The position numbers and the translations under genes are program-made. Positions 1 through 10,700 of a DNA stretch of 64,000 nucleotides are shown here, piece after piece. The notes beneath the pieces are model-generated. The model did no database searches. It was not told the DNA's origin and saw nothing but the letters and a program-made list of their open reading frames with translations. The DNA is from Microcaldota archaeon (GTDB lineage Archaea; Micrarchaeota; Micrarchaeia; Micrarchaeales; CABMGC01), in the NCBI GenBank assembly GCA_021792095.1, contig JAJYVH010000001.1:573324-637323 (forward strand), written 5' to 3'. How positions within the stretch are numbered: position 1 is the stretch's first letter; every line of letters starts with the position of its first letter.

Positions 1-478
1 TCGTCCTCCTGTTTATCTTCTCTATCTCGTAGAGCAGCTTCCTGAGCGAGTTCTCCTTCTCCGCCACCTCGACGAGCATGTTGAACAGCGTCAGGTAGCT
101 CCTCTTTGCGTCCTCTACAGACGTGGGCACCGATATGAGCTCGTATGCCTCGGACAGCTTTGCCCTGTTTCCCAGCTCCACGTTCGGTATCTTGACGCCC
201 ATGACGTTCCTCGCCTCCACGCTTGCCCCTATGTGGCTCTGCTCCGCAGCTATCCTCTCGAGTATTATGCGGCCCGCGTGCAGCTCAGCCAGCCTGGCGC
301 TCTCCATCGCGCTGCTGACCGCGTTCCTCATGCTCTCCCGCATGAGCTTTATCTGCCTCGCGAGGTCGAAGAAAGCGAGCACGAGGCTGGTGCGCTTCAT
401 CTTCAGCAGCGTGAGCCCCTTGCTCGCCACCTTTATCCTCGCCTTAGTGCGTATGAGCTCCATCCTTGTTGTCTTCAC
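1..478 (-). CDS. atpD: A-type ATP synthase subunit D (3' end cut by window)
   Basis: This is the central-stalk subunit D, which with F forms the rotor shaft inside the A3B3 head. The N-terminus reads VKTTRMELIRTKARIKVASKG followed by a long amphipathic helix, as expected for the antiparallel coiled coil of subunit D. About 159 residues are present of a usual 200 or so; the C-terminus runs off the left edge. The GTG at 478 is chosen because it gives the family's usual residues before TRMEL; an ATG at 463 is the alternative. It starts 7 bases after the stop of subunit B and is the last visible gene of the operon. Confidence 0.88.
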   Translation of the reverse strand, partial: MKTTRMELIRTKARIKVASKGLTLLKMKRTSLVLAFFDLARQIKLMRESMRNAVSSAMESARLAELHAGRIILERIAAEQSHIGASVEARNVMGVKIPNVELGNRAKLSEAYELISVPTSVEDAKRSYLTLFNMLVEVAEKENSLRKLLYEIEKINRRT

Positions 479-485
479 GCTGCCC

Positions 486-1868
<1,383 letters not shown>

Positions 1869-1876
1869 ACCATCGC

Positions 1877-3622
1877 CTACTTAGCCTGCGCAGCCTCCAT
1901 GCCGCCTATCGCGGCTATCTCCCTGTCTACTTCCTTGGAATATGCGTCTATCTCGCCCTCCTTCGCGTACTTCATCCTGGCTATCTTGTCCTTGACGCCG
2001 AGGCTGGAGAGCTGCTCCGCGGTCACGCCCTTCTTCAGCGCCTTGCCGCCTTCTTCAGCGAGTTCCATTATGGCGTTGAGCATGAGGTGCTGCTTGCGCA
2101 GCGTGGTGTACGTGTCCACCTCGTCGAAAGCGCTCTGCTGCAGGTAGTCCTCGCGTATCATCTTTGCGGTGTCGAGCGTGAGCTTGTCCGCCTCGGGCAG
2201 CGCGTCGTAGCCCACGAGCTGCACCACCTCGTTTATCTCAGCTTCCTTCTGCAGCGTCTTCATCGCTTCCTGATAGAGCGCGTGCCACTCCTTGCCCACG
2301 TTGTCTGCATACCACTTGGACAGGTCGTCCACGTACAGCGAGTAGCTGTTGAGCCAGTTTATCGACGGGAAGTGCCTGCTGTTCGCCAGGGAAGCGTCGA
2401 GCGCCCAGAATACCCTTGTGACACGCAGCGTGTTCTGCGACACGGGCTCGGAGGTGTCGCCTCCCGGGGGCGACACAGCGCCTATCGCGGTGACGCTGCC
2501 CACTGTTCCGCCAAGTGTGTGTACCTTACCTGCACGCTCATAGAACTCGGCTATTTTTCTGCCGAGGTATGCGGGATAGCCTTCCTCCCCGGGCATCTCC
2601 TCGAGCCTGCCCGATATCTCCCTCAGCGCCTCTGCCCATCTGGACGTGCTGTCTGCCATGAGCGCCACGCTGTAGCCCATGTCCCTGTAGTACTCTGCTA
2701 TTGTTATGCTAGTGTAAATGCTAGCCTCCCTGGCCGCTACTGGCATGTTGGATGTGTTTGCTATCAGTACTGTCCTATCCATAAGAGGTTTGCCTGTCTT
2801 TGGATCCTTGAGTTCAGGGAATGTAGTAAGGACCTCTGTCATCTCATTACCACGCTCCCCTGCGCCGCAATATACAATCACGTCTGCGTCAGACCATTTT
2901 GCAAGCTGATGTTGAATTATGGTTTTCCCGGATCCGAATGGCCCGGGCACAGCTGCAGTGCCTCCCTTTGCAACTGGGAAGAACGTGTCTATCACTCTCT
3001 GGCCGGTGATCAGCGGCGCATCAAGCATCATCTTGTCCACCACGGGTCTCGCAACCCTGACCGGCCACTTCTGCGACAGCCTTATTTCATCGTCGCCCAC
3101 TTTCGCTATGGTGTCCTCTATCGTGTAGCTGCCAGCCGCAAGGCCCGATATCTTGCCGGATACGGTGGGAGGCACCAGCACCCTGTGCTTTATCAGGCTC
3201 GTCTCTTCCACCTCCCCTATTATGTCCCCGCCCTTCACCTCGGCTCCGTTCTCGACCGTGGGCTTGAAGTTCCATTTCTTCTTCCTGTCGAGCGGGTCCG
3301 CGCTCACCCCTTTGGCGATGAAGTCTCCGCTCGTGGCCCTTATCTTGTCCAGCGGCCTCTGGATGCCGTCGTATATGGAGCCTATGAGCCCGGGCCCGAG
3401 CTCCACGGAGAGGGGCGCGCCTGTGTTCTCCACCTTCTCGCCGGGCCTCAGCCCGTTCGTGTCCTCGTACACCTGGACTATCGCCATGTCCTTGTCGAGC
3501 TTTATTATCTCGCCGATAAGCCCCTGGTCGCCAACCCTGACCACGTCGTACATCTTCGGGTCCTGCAGCCCCTGCACTGTAACCACGGGACCGGACACTC
3601 TATATATTACTCCTGCCATCAT
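1877..3622 (-). CDS. atpA: A-type ATP synthase catalytic subunit A
   Basis: This is the catalytic subunit of the A1 head, which makes or hydrolyses ATP. At 581 residues it is full length. It has the N-terminal barrel, the non-homologous bulge region (about residues 110-190), the P-loop GPFGSGKT at about 227-234 and the GERGNEM block. No intein is present. The start ATG at 3622 overlaps the TGA of subunit F (ATGA overlap), a sign of translational coupling; ATG 3619 is equally possible. The stretch from about 2690 to 2990, covering the P-loop, is much lower in GC and uses different codons from the rest of the gene (see findings). Confidence 0.97.
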   Translation of the reverse strand: MMAGVIYRVSGPVVTVQGLQDPKMYDVVRVGDQGLIGEIIKLDKDMAIVQVYEDTNGLRPGEKVENTGAPLSVELGPGLIGSIYDGIQRPLDKIRATSGDFIAKGVSADPLDRKKKWNFKPTVENGAEVKGGDIIGEVEETSLIKHRVLVPPTVSGKISGLAAGSYTIEDTIAKVGDDEIRLSQKWPVRVARPVVDKMMLDAPLITGQRVIDTFFPVAKGGTAAVPGPFGSGKTIIQHQLAKWSDADVIVYCGAGERGNEMTEVLTTFPELKDPKTGKPLMDRTVLIANTSNMPVAAREASIYTSITIAEYYRDMGYSVALMADSTSRWAEALREISGRLEEMPGEEGYPAYLGRKIAEFYERAGKVHTLGGTVGSVTAIGAVSPPGGDTSEPVSQNTLRVTRVFWALDASLANSRHFPSINWLNSYSLYVDDLSKWYADNVGKEWHALYQEAMKTLQKEAEINEVVQLVGYDALPEADKLTLDTAKMIREDYLQQSAFDEVDTYTTLRKQHLMLNAIMELAEEGGKALKKGVTAEQLSSLGVKDKIARMKYAKEGEIDAYSKEVDREIAAIGGMEAAQAK

Positions 3623-3942
3623 TTCACGCTTTGAATATTAACCCCGAGCACGCGCTTCGCCAGCGCCTCCACTGACTCCTCGCCCTCGCTCGCTCCGGGA
3701 GCGGGTATGAACACCACGAGCGGCCTCAGCGTCGTCTCCGCGGTCTTTAGGGCCGCCTTGCTCAGCGTCTTCCTTATGCTCTCTGACACTATCACAAGGC
3801 CGTACTCCTTGCCCGTGAGCAGCTCCGCGAAGCGCTCAGCAGCCGCCTCGCCCGTCTCCATGAACACGTCGCTTATGCCCACTAGCTTGAAGCCCAGCGC
3901 GATCTCTCTTTCGCCTATCACTGCGATCCTGTCGAATTCCAT
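3619..3942 (-). CDS. atpF: A-type ATP synthase subunit F
   Basis: This small Rossmann-like central-stalk subunit binds subunit D. The 107 residues start [20 protein letters not shown], contain GISDVF, and have the [13 protein letters not shown] segment typical of the family. The ATG at 3942 gives the standard N-terminus; a GTG three codons upstream is possible. It lies between C and A in the usual archaeal order, and its stop overlaps the start of subunit A. Confidence 0.9.
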   Translation of the reverse strand: MEFDRIAVIGEREIALGFKLVGISDVFMETGEAAAERFAELLTGKEYGLVIVSESIRKTLSKAALKTAETTLRPLVVFIPAPGASEGEESVEALAKRVLGVNIQSVK

Positions 3943-3956
3943 GCCATACACGCAAA

Positions 3957-5012
3957 CTATTTGAGGTGCTTCAGCACCTTCACGTTCTCTACCCTTTCCC
4001 TGCTCACGTTGTAGTACCTGTTCATCCAGGCAAGCCTGAGCTCGTCCCGCTCTATCTCTGCCCTTATCATGTAGCCTACTATGTATGCGAGTGAGATCGC
4101 GGACTCGTCGAACAGCTTGAGGTACTTCCTGTACAGCTGCCCCCTGAGCGCCGCCTCGAAGTATGCGAGATAAGGATCCCTCTTGTAGAGCTCGAACGCC
4201 TCGTCTATGTTGAACGGCATCGCGCTTTTGGCGTCCTCTATCGGCTTGCCCGCTATCTCCGCGATCTTCGATTCGGGTATGTTGCCCCCCTTTATCAGGT
4301 AGTTGCCAACGTCCCTGTATCCGAAAGCAGACGCTTTCAGGGCGCTCATTATGTTCTTTACGTCCACCAGCTCCTTGACGTATCTCAGCATGAGCCCCTC
4401 GTCGCCGTTGTAGAACTTCAGGGACGACATTAGCCTGTCGTAGTAGGCGAGGTCCAGGGCCACCACCATCTCTGATATGTCGCCCGTCCTGAGCACGTCG
4501 TTCAGGTACTTTAGCAGCACTGTGCCGTAGCCGTAGCGCGTCAGCGCGTGCACCACGGCCTCCATGTCCTTCTGCTCTATTATCTCCCTGTACTCCTCCA
4601 TGGTGATCGGCCCGCTTATGACGCCAACAGGCACGTTCCTCTGCACCATGAGGAATATCTCTGTGCTTTCCAGGCCGTAGCCCAGCTTCTTCGAGGACAG
4701 TATCAGCTTTATGTTCTCTATGTCCCACTTGCTCGCGTAGGCCATGACGAAGTCGCGCGCGAGGGGAGGCACTGCCATGTACGCGTTCCTCATCATTCGC
4801 ATCGCGTGCGCGTTGAGCGCCACCTCCACGAGGTCGGGCACTTTGTAGAGCGCGGAGAACGCGTCTATCTCCCTCCTGTAGCCCGTGGAGCTAAGGGACT
4901 TGAGGAACTCCTCAGGCTCCTTCTGCTCCAGCTGCTCTATGAAATCGCTGCTGAGCAGCTCCGTGCCGAGCACGCTGAGCTGGCCGTACTTTCCCGCGTA
5001 AGTGGAGTCCAA
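3957..5012 (-). CDS. atpC: A-type ATP synthase subunit C
   Basis: This is the AC39/subunit d family, the socket that couples the central stalk to the K ring. The 351 residues are almost all helical, with the repeated three-part helical layout of the family and a C-terminal block rich in Tyr and Arg. The TTG start at 5012 directly abuts the TGA of subunit E, so translation is probably coupled. It is assigned from its position between E and F and from overall family features. Confidence 0.88.
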   Translation of the reverse strand: MDSTYAGKYGQLSVLGTELLSSDFIEQLEQKEPEEFLKSLSSTGYRREIDAFSALYKVPDLVEVALNAHAMRMMRNAYMAVPPLARDFVMAYASKWDIENIKLILSSKKLGYGLESTEIFLMVQRNVPVGVISGPITMEEYREIIEQKDMEAVVHALTRYGYGTVLLKYLNDVLRTGDISEMVVALDLAYYDRLMSSLKFYNGDEGLMLRYVKELVDVKNIMSALKASAFGYRDVGNYLIKGGNIPESKIAEIAGKPIEDAKSAMPFNIDEAFELYKRDPYLAYFEAALRGQLYRKYLKLFDESAISLAYIVGYMIRAEIERDELRLAWMNRYYNVSRERVENVKVLKHLK

Positions 5013-5588
5013 TCAATCGCCCTTTTCGCGCACCCGCTCCAGCAGCTCCTGCGCCAGCCTGTCGTGCAGCTTGTTGAGAAGCGCGTCCAGCGTATAGTCT
5101 ATCTCCCTCTTGCCGTCTGCCGAGACGGCGATCAGGCCGCCTGAGAGCTGAGAATCCGCGACTTCCACGTTGAAGCCCGCTTCTTGCGGCAGGATCTGCG
5201 CATCCTCCTTCCGCACGAGCACCCTGCAGCCCCTGCCGAGCTCCTTGGCGGCCTTGGCCGCGAGCGCGTCGAGCAGCTTCCTGTACTTCACCCCTTTCGT
5301 GTACTCGTGGATCTTGCCAGGAATCTTGCCGATCGCGGATTCCACCCTGGCGTTTGCGGCCACATCGTAGGCCATCTTGGCCGCTATGTTGGCCTTGGAC
5401 GTCTCCCGCACCATTATCTGCTCTGCGTCGTTCTTCGATTTCGCGGCCATGCTCTGCTCCTTCTCCGCCGCCTTCGCCTCAGCCTCGCTGCGTATGCGTC
5501 CGGCCTCGTCGTCCGCCTTCTGCATTATGCCTTCTATCTCGGCGCCCGTCTTCGAGTCTATGTCCTCAAGTATCTCTTTCAGTCCCAT
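5013..5588 (-). CDS. atpE: A-type ATP synthase subunit E
   Basis: This is the peripheral-stalk (stator) subunit E. The first 80 residues form a charged Ala/Glu/Lys-rich coiled coil. A C-terminal alpha/beta domain follows, containing SQLSGGLIAVSADGKREIDYTL in the position of the family's conserved GGv segment. ATG 5588 (MGLKEILEDI) is preferred over a GTG at 5597. No gene for its usual partner, subunit H, is seen next to it. Confidence 0.88.
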   Translation of the reverse strand: MGLKEILEDIDSKTGAEIEGIMQKADDEAGRIRSEAEAKAAEKEQSMAAKSKNDAEQIMVRETSKANIAAKMAYDVAANARVESAIGKIPGKIHEYTKGVKYRKLLDALAAKAAKELGRGCRVLVRKEDAQILPQEAGFNVEVADSQLSGGLIAVSADGKREIDYTLDALLNKLHDRLAQELLERVREKGD

Positions 5589-5606
5589 GCAAGGCACTCG
5601 GGTACG

Positions 5607-5828
5607 TCAGAGTATCTGCAGCAGGAGTATGAGGCCGAGCACGAAACCTATTATCCATAGTGTTTCGGGTATGACGAAGAAGAAGAGCACCTGCCCGAAC
5701 TTCTCCGGCCTTTCCGCTATTATGCCCATTCCAGCTGCGCCTATTCCCTGCTGCGCCATTCCAGTGCCAATCAGTCCTCCGGCTATCGCTATGGATGCAG
5801 CAATAGCAAACTCAGGGTCTACTGCCAT
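5607..5828 (-). CDS. atpK: A-type ATP synthase proteolipid subunit K
   Basis: This is the membrane rotor-ring subunit. The 73 residues form one two-helix hairpin. The first helix carries GGLIGTGMAQQGIGAAGMG, and the second has the ion-carrying glutamate in FFFVIPETLWIIGF. It is the first gene of the operon. The large membrane subunit I, which usually accompanies K, is not adjacent. Confidence 0.95.
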   Translation of the reverse strand: MAVDPEFAIAASIAIAGGLIGTGMAQQGIGAAGMGIIAERPEKFGQVLFFFVIPETLWIIGFVLGLILLLQIL

Positions 5829-5904
5829 TTGTTCACCAAATTCAACACGAACGCACCTCGCGGGTGCACTTCAAAAGAGCGGTTACGTTATTCCGGCTCA
5901 TACC

Positions 5905-5938
5905 TCTACAACCTACAATTTAAAAATAACTTCTTTAT
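5905..5938 (-). promoter_or_regulatory. Promoter of the ATP synthase operon
   Basis: Read on the minus strand, an AT-rich TATA element (ATTTTTAAATTG, about 5920-5931) lies roughly 95 bases before the atpK start. The leader is longer than at most genes here. Transcription would start near 5895. Assignment is by motif and position only. Confidence 0.5.
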
Positions 5939-6592
5939 CTAGCGTTGCCGCCTTTGCCCGGCGTCGCTGCTCGGGCACATGTCCTTGAGCGCGCACCTCG
6001 CGCACTCCTTATTCCTTGCTTTGCACGTGTCCCTGCCGAGCTCTATGAGCGTGTTGGACACGCGGCCCCATTCGCCCTTCGGGTAAAGGCGCATAAGATC
6101 CCTCTCTATCCCGTAGGGATCCCTGTGCCCGGAGAGGCGGAGCCTCCTGGCTACGGTGGCCACGTGCGTATCCACGGCTATGCCCTCGTTTATGCCGTAG
6201 CCCTCGTTGAGTATCACGTTGGCCACCTTCCTGCCCACGCCGTAGAGCCGGAGCAGCTGCTCCATGCTCCTTGGCACCTCGCCGCCAAAGCTCTCCATTA
6301 TCTGCTCCGAGGCGCGCTTCAGGTATCTGGCTTTGGTCTTGTAGTAGTTGAGCCCCCTTAGGTAGCGCGCGAGCGTCCTCGTGTCCGCGTTCGCGTAGTC
6401 CCTGAAGTCCCCGAAATGCTTGAAGAGGGCGGCTGTCGCCGCATTTACCTGCCTGTCGGTGCACTGCGGGGAGAGCAGCACGGCCACAAACAGCTCCACC
6501 ATGCCCCTGTGGCTGAGCTGCGTGTGCAGCCTGGCTCCGTATCTTGCTGACAGCCGCCTCAGCACCGACCGCGCATAGGCACTGGAATGCAT
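5939..6592 (-). CDS. nth: Endonuclease III (DNA glycosylase/AP lyase)
   Basis: This base-excision repair enzyme removes oxidised pyrimidines and nicks the abasic site. The HhH-GPD core shows LYGVGRKVANVILNE with the catalytic lysine at about 122, and IAVDTHVA with the catalytic aspartate at about 141. A complete [4Fe-4S] loop follows, with Cys 190, 197, 200 and 206 in the classic C-X6-C-X2-C-X5-C spacing. The start at 6592 (MHSSAYARSV) fits a TATA box 25-30 bases upstream, giving a nearly leaderless mRNA; the frame stays open further upstream. Confidence 0.95.
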   Translation of the reverse strand: MHSSAYARSVLRRLSARYGARLHTQLSHRGMVELFVAVLLSPQCTDRQVNAATAALFKHFGDFRDYANADTRTLARYLRGLNYYKTKARYLKRASEQIMESFGGEVPRSMEQLLRLYGVGRKVANVILNEGYGINEGIAVDTHVATVARRLRLSGHRDPYGIERDLMRLYPKGEWGRVSNTLIELGRDTCKARNKECARCALKDMCPSSDAGQRRQR

Positions 6593-6622
6593 AAAAAGAA
6601 TGCTGGTCTCAAGTATTAAATG
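6588..6622. promoter_or_regulatory. Compact divergent promoter, nth / MEMO1 gene
   Basis: Only 37 bases separate the two start codons. A plus-strand TATA-like CATAAAAAG at about 6590-6597 sits 33 bases before the 6630 start. A minus-strand TTTAATACTT at about 6611-6620 sits about 25 bases before the 6592 start. Each TATA box overlaps or abuts the transcription start of the opposite gene, so the two may compete for TBP/TFB. Confidence 0.5.
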
Positions 6623-6629
6623 TGTTGGC

Positions 6630-7460
6630 ATGCTGAGGAAGCCGGTTGTGGCTGGCCAGTTCTACCCGGAGCAGGAGGGCGCGCTGGCGCGCATGGTCGG
6701 CGAGCAGCTTGCTGCAGCCAAAAAGGAAGGCCCGACCGGGCCTGAAGGCGGCATGGCCTTTGTCGCCCCTCACGCAGGTTACGTTTACTCCGGCGCCATA
6801 GCTGCGCACACGTACGTGGCACTGCTCGAATCGCATTCCAGGAAGAAGTTCGATTCCCTGGTTGTCATAGGGCCTAACCACACGGGCTACGGCTCGGCCA
6901 TAGCGGTCTCGATGGACGACTGGCAGACGCCATTGGGCGTGGTGAAGAACGACATCGAGCTGTCCAAGCTCATAGCCGGCGCGCCCGGCATGAGCGCCGA
7001 CGAGGTAGCGCACGGGTTCGAGCACTCGGTCGAGGTGCAGCTGCCGTTCATACAGAAGGTGCTGCCCGGCGTGGGCTGCTCCTTCATATGCATGGGCGAT
7101 CAATCGTACAGGGCGAGCGTGGAGCTCGCAGACGCGATAACCGGCGCTGCCAAGAGGCTCGGCAGAAGGGTGGCTGCGATAGCGAGCTCAGACTTCAACC
7201 ACTACGAGTCTGCGGAGACAGCAAGGAAGAAGGACATGCCCGCGATAGAGGCTGTCCTGAGGCTCGACGCGGAGAATTTCCACGAGCTGATACGCAGGAG
7301 CAAGGACAGCGCCTGCGGCTACGGGCCCGTAACTGTGGCCGCGCTCTTTGCGAGGCGGGGCGGCGCGAAGGAGGGCAGACTGCTGAAGTATGGAAATTCC
7401 GGAGATGCGACGGACGACTACAAGTCTGTGGTCGCCTATGCTAGCATAGTGTTCTTGTGA
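6630..7460 (+). CDS. MEMO1-family protein (AmmeMemoRadiSam system subunit B-like)
   Basis: This belongs to the MEMO1 family, which has the fold of class III extradiol dioxygenases. In prokaryotes it is often linked to AMMECR1 and radical-SAM genes, and its reaction is not firmly known. It begins MLRKPVVAGQFYP, the family signature, and continues with FVAPHAGYVYSGAIAAHTY, IGPNHTGYG, HSVEVQLPF and SSDFNHYE, which carry the metal-site His positions. The 276 residues are the usual length. Neither partner gene is in this window. A start at 6600 is possible but lacks family support. Confidence 0.9.
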   Translation: MLRKPVVAGQFYPEQEGALARMVGEQLAAAKKEGPTGPEGGMAFVAPHAGYVYSGAIAAHTYVALLESHSRKKFDSLVVIGPNHTGYGSAIAVSMDDWQTPLGVVKNDIELSKLIAGAPGMSADEVAHGFEHSVEVQLPFIQKVLPGVGCSFICMGDQSYRASVELADAITGAAKRLGRRVAAIASSDFNHYESAETARKKDMPAIEAVLRLDAENFHELIRRSKDSACGYGPVTVAALFARRGGAKEGRLLKYGNSGDATDDYKSVVAYASIVFL

Positions 7461-7744
7461 CCCGCACCAGGGCCGCAGACCTGGGTTGCAGTGGCAGAGC
7501 GCCTGCAAAGCGGCAGATTATCCGCCCCGGTCGGGGAAAGGTTTAAACAGGTTGTGCAGGCCCAGCGTACCATATACAAAAGTTTATATAGCGGGGAAGA
7601 GAGTGCTGTGTAAGGCCCTTGCGCCATTTGTGGAGGCTGTGCAAGGTACTGGGGAATGCAATGAGCAACTACTTTTTGCCTAGGCAGATAGTGGCGCCCA
7701 TTTCCTGCTGATTCAAAAATTCATACTTAAAACAAAGCGAGAAG
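7461..7744 (+). other. Intergenic region with an unassigned promoter and small inverted repeat
   Basis: This 284-base gap contains a strong TATA-like element (AGTTTATATAGC, about 7581-7592) with no convincing ORF behind it. About 25 bases downstream an inverted repeat CCTTGC (7617-7622) / GCAAGG (7641-7646) occurs. A second TATA-like element near 7725 probably serves the surface protein gene at 7745. A small RNA from the first promoter is possible; I do not recognise one. Confidence 0.35.
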
Positions 7745-10700
7745 ATGAATAACAGGTTCTTTCTACCAATAGTCGCGGTCTTCCTTGTTTTCGGCATGGG
7801 CATGCAGTTGGCATCTGCTACACCAACGCCCGTACAGCTAGCATCAACAACTACAACCACATCGTGTCCGCCTTTCCCTATCGGTTCTTCTACAACTTGT
7901 ACCGCAACAGTAACAGGAGCTTCTCCGACAGGAACAGTGACATTTTCAACTTCTGATTCTACAGGATCATTTACAGGAGGCAACACGTGTACCTTAAGTT
8001 CAGGTTCGTGCACCGTAGAGTACACAGATACGGCAGTTGGGACACCAACAATAACTGCAACTTATAGCGGTGATGCCAACAATATAGGAAGCTTATACTA
8101 TACGGCAACAACCGCGTCTTCGAAGTTCTACAGGTCGCCCGTACCTATTGTTGATACACCAGTCACAGAAACAAATACAGCGGGCAGTGTGACACTGAAC
8201 ATAGTAGCCACCTCAAGCACCTACTATGACGCTGGTTTCTATTACGGAGTTGGCACTCTTAGTCAACTTGACAGCAACCCCATTAACATCACCGGCACTA
8301 CTGGTAACTTCGATGTAAACCTCTATGTTAATCCAGGAAATTGGATTTGGAAGGACAACACGTATGTCGGCCTTGGTTCTACTGGTGCCTATGCGGCCTA
8401 TAACGCCGGTTATCCTGTGGGTACACCGACACTTACAGTAAATGGGTTAACGACATTCTCTATTTATCAGGCGGCGACAGGTTCATGCCTTGCAGGTGAT
8501 GACAATCCCAGCCTGACGCTCTCGCTATCAACTATACTATCGAACTGCCCAGGAGCAACATTTGCTCTATGGGTAGGCACCACAAGCACCTCTAGTGGAA
8601 CAACCACCGCAACTATAGATGACGTTTCTTCAGGGACAGTAGGAACTACGACAGTAAACGTCAAGCCTCAGTTAGTCATGTACGTAAATGCTAACGTCAT
8701 CAACGATGAGGATAGCGGCAACTCGGGCTACTACTGGGCGATGGACACCTTCAATAGAGTGATAAAGGTTTGGCAGACAGGCGCGTCCAACTATACGATC
8801 AACTTCACAGACTCCGGAAGCTCCTTCATACCTGCTGGCGCGCACAGCCCCCAGAATGGGATCCTAGAACCTGTCAACGGAATAGCGACCATGAATGGCC
8901 AGCAGAGTTGGATAGTCATCGGCACGTTTAACGCGTTGGCAGTAGCTCCTAATGCGCCCAACAATGGATTTATTACTCCTAGCTCATTGACAGGCAACAC
9001 TCCTCTAGGAACCTATAATGCGTTCGGAACGATAGCAGACCTCCTGAGCAGCACTCAGAATGGGGGTGTAGGCTCTGTTTCTAACACGCTTAACTTTGTA
9101 AACAGCTATTTCTCGAATGCACCTTTCCTGAATGTGCTCAACGAATATCAGCCAGGGTTCACCTACACATACACCTACAACTCTCCTCTCGGTGTGCAGA
9201 CTTGGATAGACACTTCAAACACTGCAGTAACTAATTTTGGGGATATAATAACAGGGCCTTTGATAAACGTCATGATGAATGTAAAGAATGACGAGGATGC
9301 CAGTCCGACTTGGGGTGGTTACTGGGCGCTTGACAACTACACAAAGAATATAAAAGTGTGGCAGATAGGAGCAAATACTTTCTATACAAATGTTACGTAC
9401 TCCGGCACGTGGAATACATTTGCCAATGCACTTAGTCCAGTCTACGAAATAAAAGAACCTGTGAATGGAGGTGGTGCGTACACTGCAAGCTATAATGGTG
9501 TATTCACAGGTAATTTGCTGCCGACGTTTGGAGCAAATGCAATAGGCAACATAGGTACCTATGTTTTCGGTGGCACTGAGAATGACATACTTTCTTCAAA
9601 TCAAATTGGAGATACGTCTTATACAAACTGGATGTCATTTTATTTCAGTAGTTCAAACTTTGATTCCGTCTATACGAACCCATCAGTGTTCTCAGCCAAT
9701 TTCATATATACTTACAATACACCTATTGGAACTGAGGTCTCTTCGAATAATTGGTTTGGCCAGCATACAGGCGACATAATAACAGGGCCTGCAGTTAATG
9801 TTATAATACCTGTAAATAATCTTCCCGACCAGGGTCAAAATGGTGCATGGGCTCTCGATACGGTGAATACCACATTGCAGGTGTTTCAGACAGGAACAAA
9901 CAGTTTTGTTGCGACGTTCTCGTACAACGGTATCGCACATACATTTGCAGGCCTCAGAAGCCCTGGTTCGTATAACGCAATAGAGCCCCTGAATGGGATT
10001 ATTCCATTCACAGGGAATGCGATATTTTCGTTCAACGGTGTGCTTCTGTCGACGCCAACCGCCAACACAATGGGAACATTACCCCTATTTGACGATGGCG
10101 CTTCCCTTTCCGGCAATGCAATAGTAAATTCCACATCAACACTCTCTGTAGGTGATCAATACCTTAAGCCGCTAGAGAACTATTTTGATGCTAGCAGCAT
10201 GTCATTTGATGGCAATACTCTCCTCTCTTCTTGGTATCTAGGACTTGGATCCTGGAGCTTTAGCTACGCCAACGGCACCTACCCTGCTGGGGCGAACTCT
10301 TGGACCGAGGGTGCATCATCTGGAACAACGCTGCGTGCCTATAACGGAGAGATAATGACAGGGCCTATTGTAAACATCACTGCCGACATAATCAACAACC
10401 CCGACAGCGGAAACTACGGCTATTGGGCGCTTGACAACTTTGTAAGGAAAATAACAGTGTATCAAACAAGCGCAAACAGTTTCGTCATGAACTTTGCGGA
10501 CAACGGCCTCGCCTATACGTTTGCCGGAGTTAATAGCCTAGGTGCAGGGATACCCGAACCCTACAACGGCGTAGTGCAATTTACTGGGTATGCAAGCACG
10601 CCGTTTAACGGAGTATTCAGTCCCGGCAGCAATGCTGTGGCAACGAATGGAATGCTGATTGGTACGTTCAACAACAACGGCGCGCCTGTGGGCAACACCA

